In this document: positions 6,831 through 14,391 of the stretch, one piece after another
Layout: each line of letters begins with the position of its first letter
Numbering within the stretch: position 1 is the first letter of the stretch
IMG/VR virus record: IMGVR_UViG_3300036792_000363
Span: 1-64,000 of that record
Source: a virus
Length of the DNA stretch: 64,000 nucleotides
Strand: one strand, 5' to 3'
The notes under the pieces: model-generated
Databases searched by the model: none
What the model was told of the DNA's origin: nothing
Seen by the model: the letters and a program-made list of their open reading frames with translations, nothing else
Translations under genes and position numbers: made by a program

Positions 6831-7412
6831 TCACGTCGCGCGCCTGCGCGAATGCGCCGCGTGACGACGGCCCGCCAGCCTGCGCAGCGCGGGCAGCGGG
6901 GCGGTATCCCGCATCTGCCCGCCGCGCTCGCGCTCCCACGCCAGCGCCAGGCCGTCGCGGGCCCGGCTGGCCAGCTGCGCCACCGCGTTGGGGGTCATGC
7001 CCGCCAGCGCCGCCAGCTCGGCCGGCTCGCGCCCCTCCACCTCGGTCTGCCACAGCACCGCGCGCCAGCGGGGCGGCAGCGAGTCGTAGGCGCGGCCGAT
7101 GACCGCCAGCTCCTCGCGCCGGCCCGCCACCTCGCCGGCGCCGGGCGCCGACCCGCGGCGCTCCGGGTCGGCCACGGGCGTCTCGCGCCAGCGGCCCGCC
7201 TGCCAGTCGCGCGCCAGGTTTCGCACCGCGGCCATCAGGTAGGGCCGGAACTCGCGGGGCCGCCCCAGCCGGGCGGAGGCGGCCAGCACGCGGGCGAACG
7301 CCTCCGCCACGATGTCCTCGGCCGCGCTCGGCGGCACCAGGGCCATGGCGGTGCGCAGCGCGGCGGGCTGGTGCCGCGCCCACAGCGCGGCGTCGGTGTC
7401 CGGCGTTGTCAC
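6831..7412 (-). CDS. ECF-type RNA polymerase sigma factor, 193 aa
   Basis: Has the two-domain plan of ECF (group 4) sigma factors. Region 2 covers about residues 10-75 (AEDIVAEAFARVL, then FRPYLMAAVRNLARD), and region 4 covers about 108-160 with SLPPRWRAVLWQTEVEG and the HTH PAELAALAGMTPNAVAQL. The length is normal for the family. It would bind host core polymerase and redirect it to specific promoters. The start is GTG 7412 with little ribosome site; a -10-like TAGCAT lies 6 nt upstream, so the message may be leaderless. No anti-sigma gene is adjacent. Residues after 165 form a basic tail (RRHAAHSRRRAT). Confidence 0.8.
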   Translation of the reverse strand: MTTPDTDAALWARHQPAALRTAMALVPPSAAEDIVAEAFARVLAASARLGRPREFRPYLMAAVRNLARDWQAGRWRETPVADPERRGSAPGAGEVAGRREELAVIGRAYDSLPPRWRAVLWQTEVEGREPAELAALAGMTPNAVAQLASRARDGLALAWERERGGQMRDTAPLPALRRLAGRRHAAHSRRRAT

Positions 7413-7423
7413 CCGGGAATGCT

Positions 7424-7453
7424 AACGGCCGCGGAGCGGGCCCCGCGGCCGTT
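7424..7453 (-). terminator. Hairpin between the 48-aa gene and the sigma-factor gene
   Basis: 11-bp perfect stem AACGGCCGCGG / CCGCGGCCGTT with an 8-nt loop, immediately upstream of the sigma-factor start. It could separate the two genes or act as an attenuator. Confidence 0.55.
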
Positions 7454-7479
7454 GTCGGAAGATGCGCGCGCTGCTCGGG

Positions 7480-7626
7480 TCACCGGCACCCTCCGCAGGT
7501 GCAGGGGCGGCGACCCGGCTCCAGAATCTGCAGCTCAGCGCACGTGTGCACGCCGTCGGGGTACGCGGCGTCGATGCGCCGCATGTTATCCAGGGTGGCC
7601 TCGAAGGCGGCGTCGGCGTTGCTCAT
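7480..7626 (-). CDS. Small leaderless CDS with C-terminal Cys motif, 48 aa
   Basis: ATG 7626 lies about 7 nt downstream of the -10 box (7634-7639), so transcription should start at or next to the ATG and the mRNA is predicted leaderless. The product ends PCTCGGCR and has a further Cys near residue 29, so it may bind metal. No family recognised. Confidence 0.6.
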   Translation of the reverse strand: MSNADAAFEATLDNMRRIDAAYPDGVHTCAELQILEPGRRPCTCGGCR

Positions 7627-7633
7627 ACAGGCC

Positions 7634-7664
7634 AGTCTAACGTCGATGCTTGACTCAAGTCAAG
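7634..7664 (-). promoter_or_regulatory. Palindromic operator-promoter, unit G
   Basis: Palindrome CTTGACTCAAGTCAAG (7649-7664), -35 TTGACT (7658-7663), 18-nt spacer, -10 TAGACT (7634-7639). Drives the leaderless 48-aa gene and possibly the sigma-factor gene. Confidence 0.75.
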
Positions 7665-7669
7665 ACAGC

Positions 7670-8659
7670 TCAGCGCGGGCAGGCTGCGCACAGGCGGCCC
7701 ACCTTCGCCCGCGCCATGAGCGCGTCCCTGTCCTTGGCGTACGCGCCCCACCCCCATTTGCGGCGCTCGGGCGGGATGTCCTCGCGCCCCTCCAGCAGAT
7801 CCTCCAGTTCGGCGATGAGCTGCACGCCCTCGTCGTCCCCGAACCACCGGACCAGCCACTCCAGCTCGCCCGGCTTGGCGAACGACCCGCACAGGCACTC
7901 GCCGGACATGTGCAGGATCTCCGACACCGGGTTGACGGGGATGTCGAACCGGGACCGATACAGGTTCATGTCGAGCTTGGTCCACAGCGCCAGCGGGCTC
8001 ACCCACATGATGGAGCGCTCCCGCTCCATCTCCGGCACCTCCGCCCGCCTGGCGCTCTCGTCGCGCCTGCGGCCGGCCACGAACACCACGCGCTCGCGGT
8101 GGGGGTCGGAGATCAGCTCATCGCGCATCGCGTTGAACGACCGCTCCTTGAGCCGCTGGTACATCTTGTAGTGCTGCGCTGGCCCGGGGAACCCGCGCTC
8201 CAGGACCAGGTGCCGGTAGCCGTCGATCACCTTGGGGGCGGATTTCTCCAGCAGCGGCAGCCCGAAGTACCCCGCGGCGGTCTCCCGGACGAACACGCGC
8301 GTGCGGGAGACGCCTATCCCGGTGTTCGCGTGCCCCAGATGCGTCAGGCGGCCCTGCATCAGGTGGGCGAGGGTAGACGAGTCGTTGCCGCCCGAGTACA
8401 TCCCCACCACCCCGGTGATGCGGCGGTAAAGCCGGGCGCGCCCGGTCATGTGCGTCTCGGCTATCCCGATGGCCTGGTCGAGCACCTTGCCCGCCAGGAT
8501 GGCCAGCTCATCAACGCGGGCGTTGCGCTGCGACAGGGTGAGCCTGGCCACCTGGTCCCCGGTCAGCTCCAGGTGCGGCGGCGCGTCCATCCGGAACTGG
8601 AACTTGTGCGTGCTGCCCTTTTGCCCGGTCGTCACAGAGGGTCTATCGACCCGGATCAT
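7670..8659 (-). CDS. PAPS-reductase-like PP-loop protein, 329 aa
   Basis: The PP-loop GMYSGGNDSSTLAHL at residues about 86-100 is the ATP-pyrophosphatase signature of the PAPS reductase/DndC/QueC group. A later AGRRRDESARR and the Cys pair ECLCGSF also match phage PAPS-reductase-like proteins. Such proteins adenylate or reduce a substrate, for example in sulfur transfer; the substrate here is unknown. ATG 8659 overlaps the stop of the preceding gene. Last gene of unit F. It could support nucleic-acid or cofactor modification rather than sulfate assimilation, because no partner sulfur genes are seen. Confidence 0.75.
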   Translation of the reverse strand: MIRVDRPSVTTGQKGSTHKFQFRMDAPPHLELTGDQVARLTLSQRNARVDELAILAGKVLDQAIGIAETHMTGRARLYRRITGVVGMYSGGNDSSTLAHLMQGRLTHLGHANTGIGVSRTRVFVRETAAGYFGLPLLEKSAPKVIDGYRHLVLERGFPGPAQHYKMYQRLKERSFNAMRDELISDPHRERVVFVAGRRRDESARRAEVPEMERERSIMWVSPLALWTKLDMNLYRSRFDIPVNPVSEILHMSGECLCGSFAKPGELEWLVRWFGDDEGVQLIAELEDLLEGREDIPPERRKWGWGAYAKDRDALMARAKVGRLCAACPR

Positions 8660-9090
8660 CAAGCGGGTATCCCGCGCATCGCGGTCTCGGCGGTCACCCG
8701 CAGCGCCAGGTCCCCGCGCATGACGGCCACCAGGCGCACCACCTCGGGGATGACCGGCGACAGCCGCCAGCTGCCGGGGGAGCTGAAGCGGGGCGCGGCG
8801 GTCCACCACACGTGGCAGTAGGCCTCGTACACGTCCTGCCCGATCATGCCGCGGTGATACCAGTCCTCGGCCCGCTCCATCGAGACATTCGCCAGCCGGC
8901 GGGCGTCGCAGTCATGACAGCCGAGGAAGTGCATGCCGTCGCCCGTCCGGACGTGCCCGGGGAAGAACTCCTCCGCCCGGTAGCAGCGGTCGCACACGGC
9001 CGCCGGCTCGCAGTCCTTGGCGTAGCCCCGGTAAAGCCACAAAGCGGGGTTGAGGCACCCGGAGCGGGTGCACTCGCCTAGCCCGCTCAT
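8659..9090 (-). CDS. Zinc-ribbon protein, 143 aa
   Basis: Cys motifs CTRSGC (residues 7-12), CDRC (about 30) and CHDC (about 55) suggest two zinc sites. The C-terminal half is helical with Trp-rich segments. ATG 9090 overlaps the upstream stop; the gene directly precedes and overlaps the PP-loop gene, so it may be a partner of that protein. Confidence 0.6.
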   Translation of the reverse strand: MSGLGECTRSGCLNPALWLYRGYAKDCEPAAVCDRCYRAEEFFPGHVRTGDGMHFLGCHDCDARRLANVSMERAEDWYHRGMIGQDVYEAYCHVWWTAAPRFSSPGSWRLSPVIPEVVRLVAVMRGDLALRVTAETAMRGIPA

Positions 9091-9470
9091 CACGCCTGCT
9101 CCGCGTAATACTGGCCGTCCCGCACGTCGTACCACCGGTCGCCTACCAGGCAGCGCGGGGAGACCGGGGACGGGTCCCGCCACCCGCTGCGGCAGATCTC
9201 GCACAGCTTGTGGTAGTTGGGGTTGTCCCGCAGCCGCTCCGGCGGGAGCCCGGTCACGCGGTCGATCATGTCCCGGGTGAGCGCCAGGGTGTCGTCGTGG
9301 TGCCACAGGTCCCCGGACACCCAGGTCCACTCGCGGCCGAACCTGTCGCGGAACGCGGGGTGCTCCGCCTCCTCGATGGCGCGCAGCCCCGCGCGGGCCT
9401 CCTGCCACTCCGCCAGCAGCCCGCGGACAGCGAGCACGCCCCGGGCGGCCGCCTGGTCATCCGCCGCCAT
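9090..9470 (-). CDS. Hypothetical protein, 126 aa
   Basis: ATG 9470 was chosen because GGAGG lies just upstream, overlapping the preceding stop. Helical N-terminus (EWQEARAGLRAIEEAEHPAF) and a C-terminal CEIC ... C pattern. No family recognised. Confidence 0.6.
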   Translation of the reverse strand: MAADDQAAARGVLAVRGLLAEWQEARAGLRAIEEAEHPAFRDRFGREWTWVSGDLWHHDDTLALTRDMIDRVTGLPPERLRDNPNYHKLCEICRSGWRDPSPVSPRCLVGDRWYDVRDGQYYAEQA

Positions 9471-9472
9471 CG

Positions 9473-9907
9473 TCACCCCTCCTGCCCGTGCAGGACCCCG
9501 CACCAGAAGTAGGCGCGGCTCTTGGCCTCGTCGCTCATCGCGGAGTCGAAGATGTGCTTCTGCGCCTTGGCCGTCTCGCTCCCGTCCCCCGGGTCGAACA
9601 CGACCACGGGCACGACGCTGCCCTCCGCGCGGACCCAGGCCAGGCCGCGCGGGCCGTAGGTGACCGGGCAGCCCGTCACGGGCAACTGCGCCCCGCCGTG
9701 GAAGGCGAAGTAGCCGGCCCAGAAGCTGGCATAGCAGCGGTCCTCGTCGCTCAGCTCGGAGCCGCGGATGACGTCGAGCGCCGCCATGGCCCCGTCCAGG
9801 TCGCCGGCGTCGAACTTGGCGATCTCGCGCTCGGTGAAGTCCTCGAAGCAGATCACCCAGCGGCCGATCTGCTGCACCAGGTACGTCATGCTCGGAAGCC
9901 GCGCCAT
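9473..9907 (-). CDS. Hypothetical protein, 144 aa
   Basis: ATG 9907, stop at 9473. Mixed alpha/beta with several aromatic residues (DRCYASFWAGYFAFHGG). No family recognised. Fourth from the end of unit F. Confidence 0.6.
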   Translation of the reverse strand: MARLPSMTYLVQQIGRWVICFEDFTEREIAKFDAGDLDGAMAALDVIRGSELSDEDRCYASFWAGYFAFHGGAQLPVTGCPVTYGPRGLAWVRAEGSVVPVVVFDPGDGSETAKAQKHIFDSAMSDEAKSRAYFWCGVLHGQEG

Positions 9908-9908
9908 G

Positions 9909-10289
9909 TCAGTTCCCCTTCGCGCTTGCCAGGGCGGCGCGGCGCCTGGCCACGTCGGCGGTCACCTCGGCCACCACCATGGCGGCGGCCAGGTGCGGGT
10001 TGCGGGCGCTCTTGTCCGTCATCACGACGTCGAGCGGGCGGCCCGACTGCGGCTCGTCGTTCTCGCTGCAGTAGCTGGCCCACAGGAACGTCGGCCACAG
10101 GGCGTCCAGGGAACCGTAGTGCTGCAGCCCGTACCCGATCCAGTAGCCCGCCCCGCCCGGCAGCACGTCCAGGGGCACGAGCACGGCGGGCATGTTGCAG
10201 TCGAACCGCGCGCCCAGCCCGGTGCCCTCCAGCGCCGCCGCCAGCTCCCGGCGGAAATCCTGCTCCAGCTGCTCCTCGAACGGCTCCAT
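9909..10289 (-). CDS. Hypothetical protein, 126 aa
   Basis: ATG 10289 overlaps the upstream stop. The start was selected on that coupling rather than the longer frame. Acidic helix at the N-terminus (EPFEEQLEQDFRRELAAALEG), then a Gly/aromatic-rich middle. Function unknown. Confidence 0.6.
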   Translation of the reverse strand: MEPFEEQLEQDFRRELAAALEGTGLGARFDCNMPAVLVPLDVLPGGAGYWIGYGLQHYGSLDALWPTFLWASYCSENDEPQSGRPLDVVMTDKSARNPHLAAAMVVAEVTADVARRRAALASAKGN

Positions 10290-10498
10290 CACGCCTCCTC
10301 GGCCAGGTGGTCGATGTCGTTCTCGTCCGCGCCGAAGCGCGGGATGCTGAAGCCCTCGCGCGAGCCGTTGACGGGCCTGCGGATGGGGGCCCACGCGCCG
10401 CGCGGGTACTCGCCCTGCAGGGTCTCGCCCTCGCGCAGCTCCAGCGGCCTGCGGCGGTGACGCCCGAGCTGCGGTCGGAGTCGGAGTCTCATGGTCAT
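10289..10498 (-). CDS. Hypothetical basic protein, 69 aa
   Basis: First gene of unit F. ATG 10498 is preceded by GAAGGGGT at normal spacing; a GTG at 10504 is possible. The N-terminus is very basic (RLRLRPQLGRHRRRPLEL), and the C-terminus is acidic. No family recognised. Confidence 0.6.
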   Translation of the reverse strand: MTMRLRLRPQLGRHRRRPLELREGETLQGEYPRGAWAPIRRPVNGSREGFSIPRFGADENDIDHLAEEA

Positions 10499-10530
10499 GC
10501 CCACCCCTTCGGTTGCCTGCCTGTGCGGCC

Positions 10531-10560
10531 AGTCTAGTGATCGTCTTGACTGGAGTCAAG
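10531..10560 (-). promoter_or_regulatory. Palindromic operator-promoter, unit F
   Basis: Palindrome CTTGACTGGAGTCAAG (10545-10560), -35 TTGACT (10554-10559), 17-nt spacer, -10 TAGACT (10531-10536). Drives genes 10498 to 7670. Confidence 0.75.
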
Positions 10561-10567
10561 CAAACGG

Positions 10568-10909
10568 TCAGAGCATCACCGCATCGTCGCCCAAGCCGGC
10601 CAGCCGCTTGGCTATCTCGTCGTGCAAGGCAGGCAGGCTCTCCTCCAGGGCGCGGGCTTCCGCCTGCAGCATCGGGCGCATGGACAGCAGGTCGTGGGCG
10701 GCGCTCGGGCTGCCGCTCATCTTCCGGGCCGCGGTCGCCTCCAGGTCCTCGACCCGGGCGTGGATCGCCTCCAGCCGCGACTCCACACGCTGCGCGGACC
10801 GCTGCAGCGCCAGCACGCGCTGCAGCTCGGCCTCGATCCGGCCGTCAGGATGCGGGATCCGCTCGGGCGGCGGCGGGGGTGGTGTCTTGTCCCTGCGGAA
10901 CAGGCCCAT
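10568..10909 (-). CDS. Coiled-coil protein, 113 aa
   Basis: Begins MGLFRRDKTPPPPPPERIP, a basic/proline stretch, then a long heptad-like helix from about residue 28 to 105 (AELQRVLALQRSAQRVESRL). ATG 10909 overlaps the upstream stop. Probably a dimeric or membrane-peripheral coiled coil; function unknown. Last gene of unit E. Confidence 0.6.
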   Translation of the reverse strand: MGLFRRDKTPPPPPPERIPHPDGRIEAELQRVLALQRSAQRVESRLEAIHARVEDLEATAARKMSGSPSAAHDLLSMRPMLQAEARALEESLPALHDEIAKRLAGLGDDAVML

Positions 10910-11289
10910 CAGAAATGCCACCAGCCCGAGTACCCGTCGGGGATGGCCGGGTAGGTGGCCAGCATCGCGGTCAGCAGCTCCTTGGCCCTCGCCCGCTCGT
11001 CCTCCGGCAGCAGCGACCACAGCGTCCGGCCGTCCCAGCGGGCCGCGCAGTCGCCGCCGTAGCGGCCGTCCGTCCACTTGGCCAGGAAGTCGGCGGCGTC
11101 GACCGGCCCGGGCGCGTGGCCCCACAGCCGCCCCGTGCACGCCGCGGTGACCCCGCTCTTGCGCCGGAACCAGACGGCGGTCACCTCGCACCAGCTGTCG
11201 CCCGACGGGCTGACGCTGGTCACCTTGAAGGTAGCCGGGTCGGCGGCGTAGTACCGCCTCGACGGCTTGAACTCAGCGGTCCTGAACAT
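10909..11289 (-). CDS. Hypothetical protein, 126 aa
   Basis: ATG 11289 lies inside the 3' end of the preceding gene. Trp-rich alpha/beta protein with two isolated Cys. No family recognised. Confidence 0.55.
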   Translation of the reverse strand: MFRTAEFKPSRRYYAADPATFKVTSVSPSGDSWCEVTAVWFRRKSGVTAACTGRLWGHAPGPVDAADFLAKWTDGRYGGDCAARWDGRTLWSLLPEDERARAKELLTAMLATYPAIPDGYSGWWHF

Positions 11290-11731
11290 GAGGGCCCTCC
11301 GCCGTCTTGAAGTAGTCGTCCCAGAACATCGCCTGCGCGTGGAACTCCTCCGCCCAGTCGATCTCGGCGACGGCGCGCGCGGTGCGCTCCCGGCGCTCGG
11401 CCAGGTCGTCCAGCTCGGGGTACCAGTTCGCGGCGGTGTCGCCGAGCACCCAGTCATCCGGGCGCTCCGGCCACGTCACCGCGTCCGACCGGCGCACGGT
11501 CACCAGGCAGCCGTAGGCGCTCAGCAGCAGCGCCCGGCCGTACGCGCCCGACGAGGACAGGAAATGCCGCTCGCGGGGCCACCTGAACTCCCGCTTGCGC
11601 AGCGCGCGCCGCTCCTCGCGGGGCAGCCCGGCCAGGTACTTCGGGTCGTCCCACAGCGCCGGGCGCCACCCGGGGGCGTCGGAGCCCTCCGGGTAGTCGA
11701 TCTCCAGGCTGTAGACGCGGACCTCACTCAT
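11273..11731 (-). CDS. Hypothetical protein, 152 aa
   Basis: ATG 11731 overlaps the 3' end of the upstream gene; a TTG at 11737 is possible. The sequence has an acidic N-terminus, a basic helix (REERRALRKREFRW) and an aromatic C-terminal helix. No family recognised. Confidence 0.55.
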   Translation of the reverse strand: MSEVRVYSLEIDYPEGSDAPGWRPALWDDPKYLAGLPREERRALRKREFRWPRERHFLSSSGAYGRALLLSAYGCLVTVRRSDAVTWPERPDDWVLGDTAANWYPELDDLAERRERTARAVAEIDWAEEFHAQAMFWDDYFKTAEGPHVQDR

Positions 11732-12206
11732 GGCCAAGCTCGCTGATGCTGATGGTGCCCGCGTCGTCGATGCGCCGGGCCTCGTCGTCGTCCACCACGT
11801 GGTCGGACACGATCCACGCGTACTGGTCGGTCTGGGTGTCGTACGGGCGCAGGCGCACCCGGCCGCCGGACATCTCGGTCACGGCCCCGCCCATCTCGTC
11901 GAGCGGAGGCTGCGCCTTCCAGTCCCAGGTGAACATGCGGGCGGCGGAGCCGCCGCCGGTCACGCGCGCCAGCCAGGCGGCCAGCACCTTCTCGGCCAGC
12001 TCCCGCAGCCCGTTCTCGCTGCCAGCGCGCCAGCGCTTCCCCTCATAGCCGGGCAGCGCGCACGTCATCGCCCAGGGCTCGCCCGGGTGGCTCTTGCTGC
12101 CGTCCCAGGTGTAGGCGAACAGGCGGATGCCGCCGACCTCGCCGTCATGGGACTGCCCGCCCCGGCCGGTCTGGATCCACGAGATGCGGGGCTCAGACGA
12201 CGACAT
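11724..12206 (-). CDS. Hypothetical protein, 160 aa
   Basis: ATG 12206 overlaps the end of the preceding gene by 14 nt. N-terminus MSSSEPRISWIQTGRGG, then a Trp-rich beta region. No family recognised. Confidence 0.55.
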   Translation of the reverse strand: MSSSEPRISWIQTGRGGQSHDGEVGGIRLFAYTWDGSKSHPGEPWAMTCALPGYEGKRWRAGSENGLRELAEKVLAAWLARVTGGGSAARMFTWDWKAQPPLDEMGGAVTEMSGGRVRLRPYDTQTDQYAWIVSDHVVDDDEARRIDDAGTISISELGHE

Positions 12207-12723
12207 TTCCGGCCTCCTCGGCAACCAGGTCGAGCACGGTGCGGTCGCCCAGCGCGCCCAGGGTGAGCTGCGCCGCGTGGCTCGCCGCGTGGCGCGCGCG
12301 AACGACATCCCTGGCCTCCCGCAACGCGGCGTCCGCCGCGTCGTAGGCGTCCTGCGCCCGGCCGAAGTCCTCCTCCGCCTGCAGCGCGGCCAGCTGCGCG
12401 CGCACCGCCTCGGTCACGCCCGCCCGGGCCTCCAGGTCTCGCAGCACGTCGCGCCCGGAATCCAGGATGGCGAGGTAGACGACGGTGTGCATGGTGCGCT
12501 GCGCCACCAGGCGCTGCCGGTACAGCCCGCGCGCGGCGGCCGACAGGTCAGCCCTGCGCGCCAGGTCGCCCGGCGGGATGGCGAGGAACTCGCCCTCGGC
12601 CAGCCAGGTGAGGGTGTGCCAGTCCTCGCGCCCGTCGGGCTTGAGGACGCTGGGCGCGCGCTTGACGTGGGTCGCGGCGCGCAGCGCCTGCAAGATGGCG
12701 ATCTGGTCCTTCGAAAGCTTCAT
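12193..12723 (-). CDS. Possible winged-helix protein with coiled coil, 176 aa
   Basis: Residues 1-90 run LSKDQIAILQALR, then LARRADLSAAARGLYRQRL and MHTVVYLAILDSGRDVLRDLE, which resembles a MarR-like or phage winged helix-turn-helix. Residues 95-150 are a likely coiled coil. As first gene of unit E with its own operator it is one candidate to regulate early promoters, but this is inference. Leader GGAGGGCAGGCACCCC precedes ATG 12723. Confidence 0.5.
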   Translation of the reverse strand: MKLSKDQIAILQALRAATHVKRAPSVLKPDGREDWHTLTWLAEGEFLAIPPGDLARRADLSAAARGLYRQRLVAQRTMHTVVYLAILDSGRDVLRDLEARAGVTEAVRAQLAALQAEEDFGRAQDAYDAADAALREARDVVRARHAASHAAQLTLGALGDRTVLDLVAEEAGNVVV

Positions 12724-12756
12724 GGGGTGCCTGCCCTCCGAACTCGGTATGGCACC

Positions 12757-12785
12757 AGTGTACCAGTCTCTTGACTCAAGTCAAG
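12757..12785 (-). promoter_or_regulatory. Palindromic operator-promoter, unit E
   Basis: Palindrome CTTGACTCAAGTCAAG (12770-12785), -35 TTGACT (12779-12784), 16-nt spacer, -10 TACACT (12757-12762). The preceding terminator shares its last base with the palindrome. Confidence 0.7.
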
Positions 12786-12815
12786 AAACCAGGAGGCTCC
12801 CCAGCTCCTGGTTTC
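12785..12815 (-). terminator. Intrinsic terminator of unit D
   Basis: Perfect 11-bp stem GAAACCAGGAG / CTCCTGGTTTC with a 9-nt loop, directly abutting the next promoter. Confidence 0.7.
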
Positions 12816-12837
12816 CTGTGCCGTACCTGCGGTCAGG

Positions 12838-13452
12838 TCAGGGGTCGGTGTGCCACCCGTTCCCGATGATTACCTCGTTGCCCCAGCCACGTTGGCGCCC
12901 GGACCCCCAGAACACCGGGTTGACCCGGTGCGGCGTGTAGGGGTACATCAGGAAGAGGCCGTGGAAGCCCGGGAGCCGGATCACCGACACCTGCTGACGG
13001 CCGCCCGACAGCGGGAGGAACTGAAGAATCCAGTTCTTCCCGGCGTGGTCGGGCCGCACCATCTGCGCGAGGGGCGACCTGCCCGCCTGCCCGATGTCGA
13101 GCCTCGGGTTGGCCGCGCTGGTGCACGCGCCGAAACTGTAGTACTTGACGCAGTGCCACCACTCGTCGATGTCGCGTGGTTCGCAGGGGGCCATATACAA
13201 AAAGCTGCCGGCCTCCGGGTGCGCCACGGTCGAGATGCAGTAGTTGTGGCCCCTGATCAGGCCGCGTATCGCGATGTGGCCATCGGTGAACTCGCCTCGG
13301 GGGCCGGGTCCCTTCGCTGGCGTCGCGGCGGCGGGATGGGCGGCGCGCGGGGCCGTGGTCGCCGCGTTCGCGGTGGTGCCCGCGACCACGAGTCCCGCCA
13401 CCATGACCACGCCGGCGATGGCCGCCAGCAGGCCCGATCTTTTCTTTCTCAT
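12838..13452 (-). CDS. Secreted protein with Sec signal peptide, 204 aa
   Basis: Residues 1-33 form a classical signal peptide: MRKKRSG, a hydrophobic core (LLAAIAGVVMVAGLVVAG) and a likely cleavage after ANA. The mature protein has an Ala/Pro-rich linker and then a domain with several Cys (NYCISTVAH, MAPCEPRDID, WHCVKYY) spaced as in small disulfide-bonded, lectin-like folds, but no family is recognised. ATG 13452 overlaps the upstream stop. Last gene of unit D. A secreted product among early genes suggests modification of the host surface or environment. Confidence 0.65.
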   Translation of the reverse strand: MRKKRSGLLAAIAGVVMVAGLVVAGTTANAATTAPRAAHPAAATPAKGPGPRGEFTDGHIAIRGLIRGHNYCISTVAHPEAGSFLYMAPCEPRDIDEWWHCVKYYSFGACTSAANPRLDIGQAGRSPLAQMVRPDHAGKNWILQFLPLSGGRQQVSVIRLPGFHGLFLMYPYTPHRVNPVFWGSGRQRGWGNEVIIGNGWHTDP

Positions 13453-13871
13453 TCCCGATTCTCCTGTTCTCCCGCTCCCCTTCCCTCCAGGTCCTGGAGG
13501 CGTATGGTGATCACTTCCGGCGGCCCGCTCTCCCGCAGCAGCGCCACCAGGGCGTCGCGCAGGCTGTCCACGGCAGAGCGCATAGTCGGGCCGGACCCCG
13601 ACACGAAATGGCCGGCCCCGACCCAGGCGCGGGCGCGCCAGGTGCCGCCCACCCGGGAGACGGCGTAGGGGACGTGCACGAGGGCCCGCTCCGCCTCGCA
13701 CCCGCGCCGGTACATGGCCTGCAGCAGGTGCGCGGCCATCTCGTCCCCGGTGAGGCCAGGATTGTCGTCGCCCCGGACCGCGGACCACGGCACCAGGGGC
13801 TCGCCCGCCGCCACGGACGCGCGGGCGGCCTCCGCAGCGGCGGCGTCCTCCTCGTCCTCGCGGCCGCTCAC
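13449..13871 (-). CDS. Hypothetical protein, 140 aa
   Basis: GTG 13871 overlaps the upstream stop (GTGA). Acidic N-terminus, a central globular segment and a C-terminal helix pair. No family recognised. Confidence 0.55.
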   Translation of the reverse strand: MSGREDEEDAAAAEAARASVAAGEPLVPWSAVRGDDNPGLTGDEMAAHLLQAMYRRGCEAERALVHVPYAVSRVGGTWRARAWVGAGHFVSGSGPTMRSAVDSLRDALVALLRESGPPEVITIRLQDLEGRGAGEQENRE

Positions 13872-14098
13872 CGCAGGCTCCGTCGCTTCGGGGCGAGGAT
13901 CGGCACGTAGGGGTCGCCCCACGCGGTGAACCGGACGCAGCCGCCGGCCTCGAAGTAGCGGCGCAGCCCGCGCGCCGGGCCGTGCACCAGCACCAGCGCC
14001 TGGGCGACGGCCAGCTCCCGCAGCGCGGTGACCGCGGCGTCGATCATCTGGTCGGCGCTCAGCCCGTGCTGCGCGATCGAGTCCACCCGGACGTACAT
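13868..14098 (-). CDS. Hypothetical protein, 76 aa
   Basis: ATG 14098 has GAGACAGG at good spacing; a TTG at 14113 would be weaker. Begins MYVRVDSIAQHGLSADQMID, followed by an alpha/beta segment with HGPARGLRRYF. Function unknown. Confidence 0.55.
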   Translation of the reverse strand: MYVRVDSIAQHGLSADQMIDAAVTALRELAVAQALVLVHGPARGLRRYFEAGGCVRFTAWGDPYVPILAPKRRSLR

Positions 14099-14109
14099 GA
14101 CGACCTGTC

Positions 14110-14391
14110 TCAATTGAGGCCTGCCCGGGGGCCGATGGCGATGGTGATGGCCACCTCGTAGGCCTGCGCCAGGGCGCAGACGTGATCCACGGCGTCGGCC
14201 AGGATCCGGGCGGGCACGTCTGCCTTGCCGTACCCCGTCATCACGACCGCGCCGTCCTGGCCCTCGTCCAGGAACACGATCGCGCGCACCCCGGGGAACT
14301 GGTCCGCGAGCCGCAGCATGTGCTCGCCCAGCTTGGTCAGGTGGTTGTGGTCCGGGCCCGTGACCTTCCCCCTCGGGTCGTCGTCGGTCAT
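14110..14391 (-). CDS. Hypothetical protein, 93 aa
   Basis: ATG 14391 follows GTGAGGGC. Helical N-terminus (HLTKLGEHMLRLADQF), then strand-helix repeats (AIVFLDEGQDGAVVM). No family recognised. Confidence 0.55.
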   Translation of the reverse strand: MTDDDPRGKVTGPDHNHLTKLGEHMLRLADQFPGVRAIVFLDEGQDGAVVMTGYGKADVPARILADAVDHVCALAQAYEVAITIAIGPRAGLN

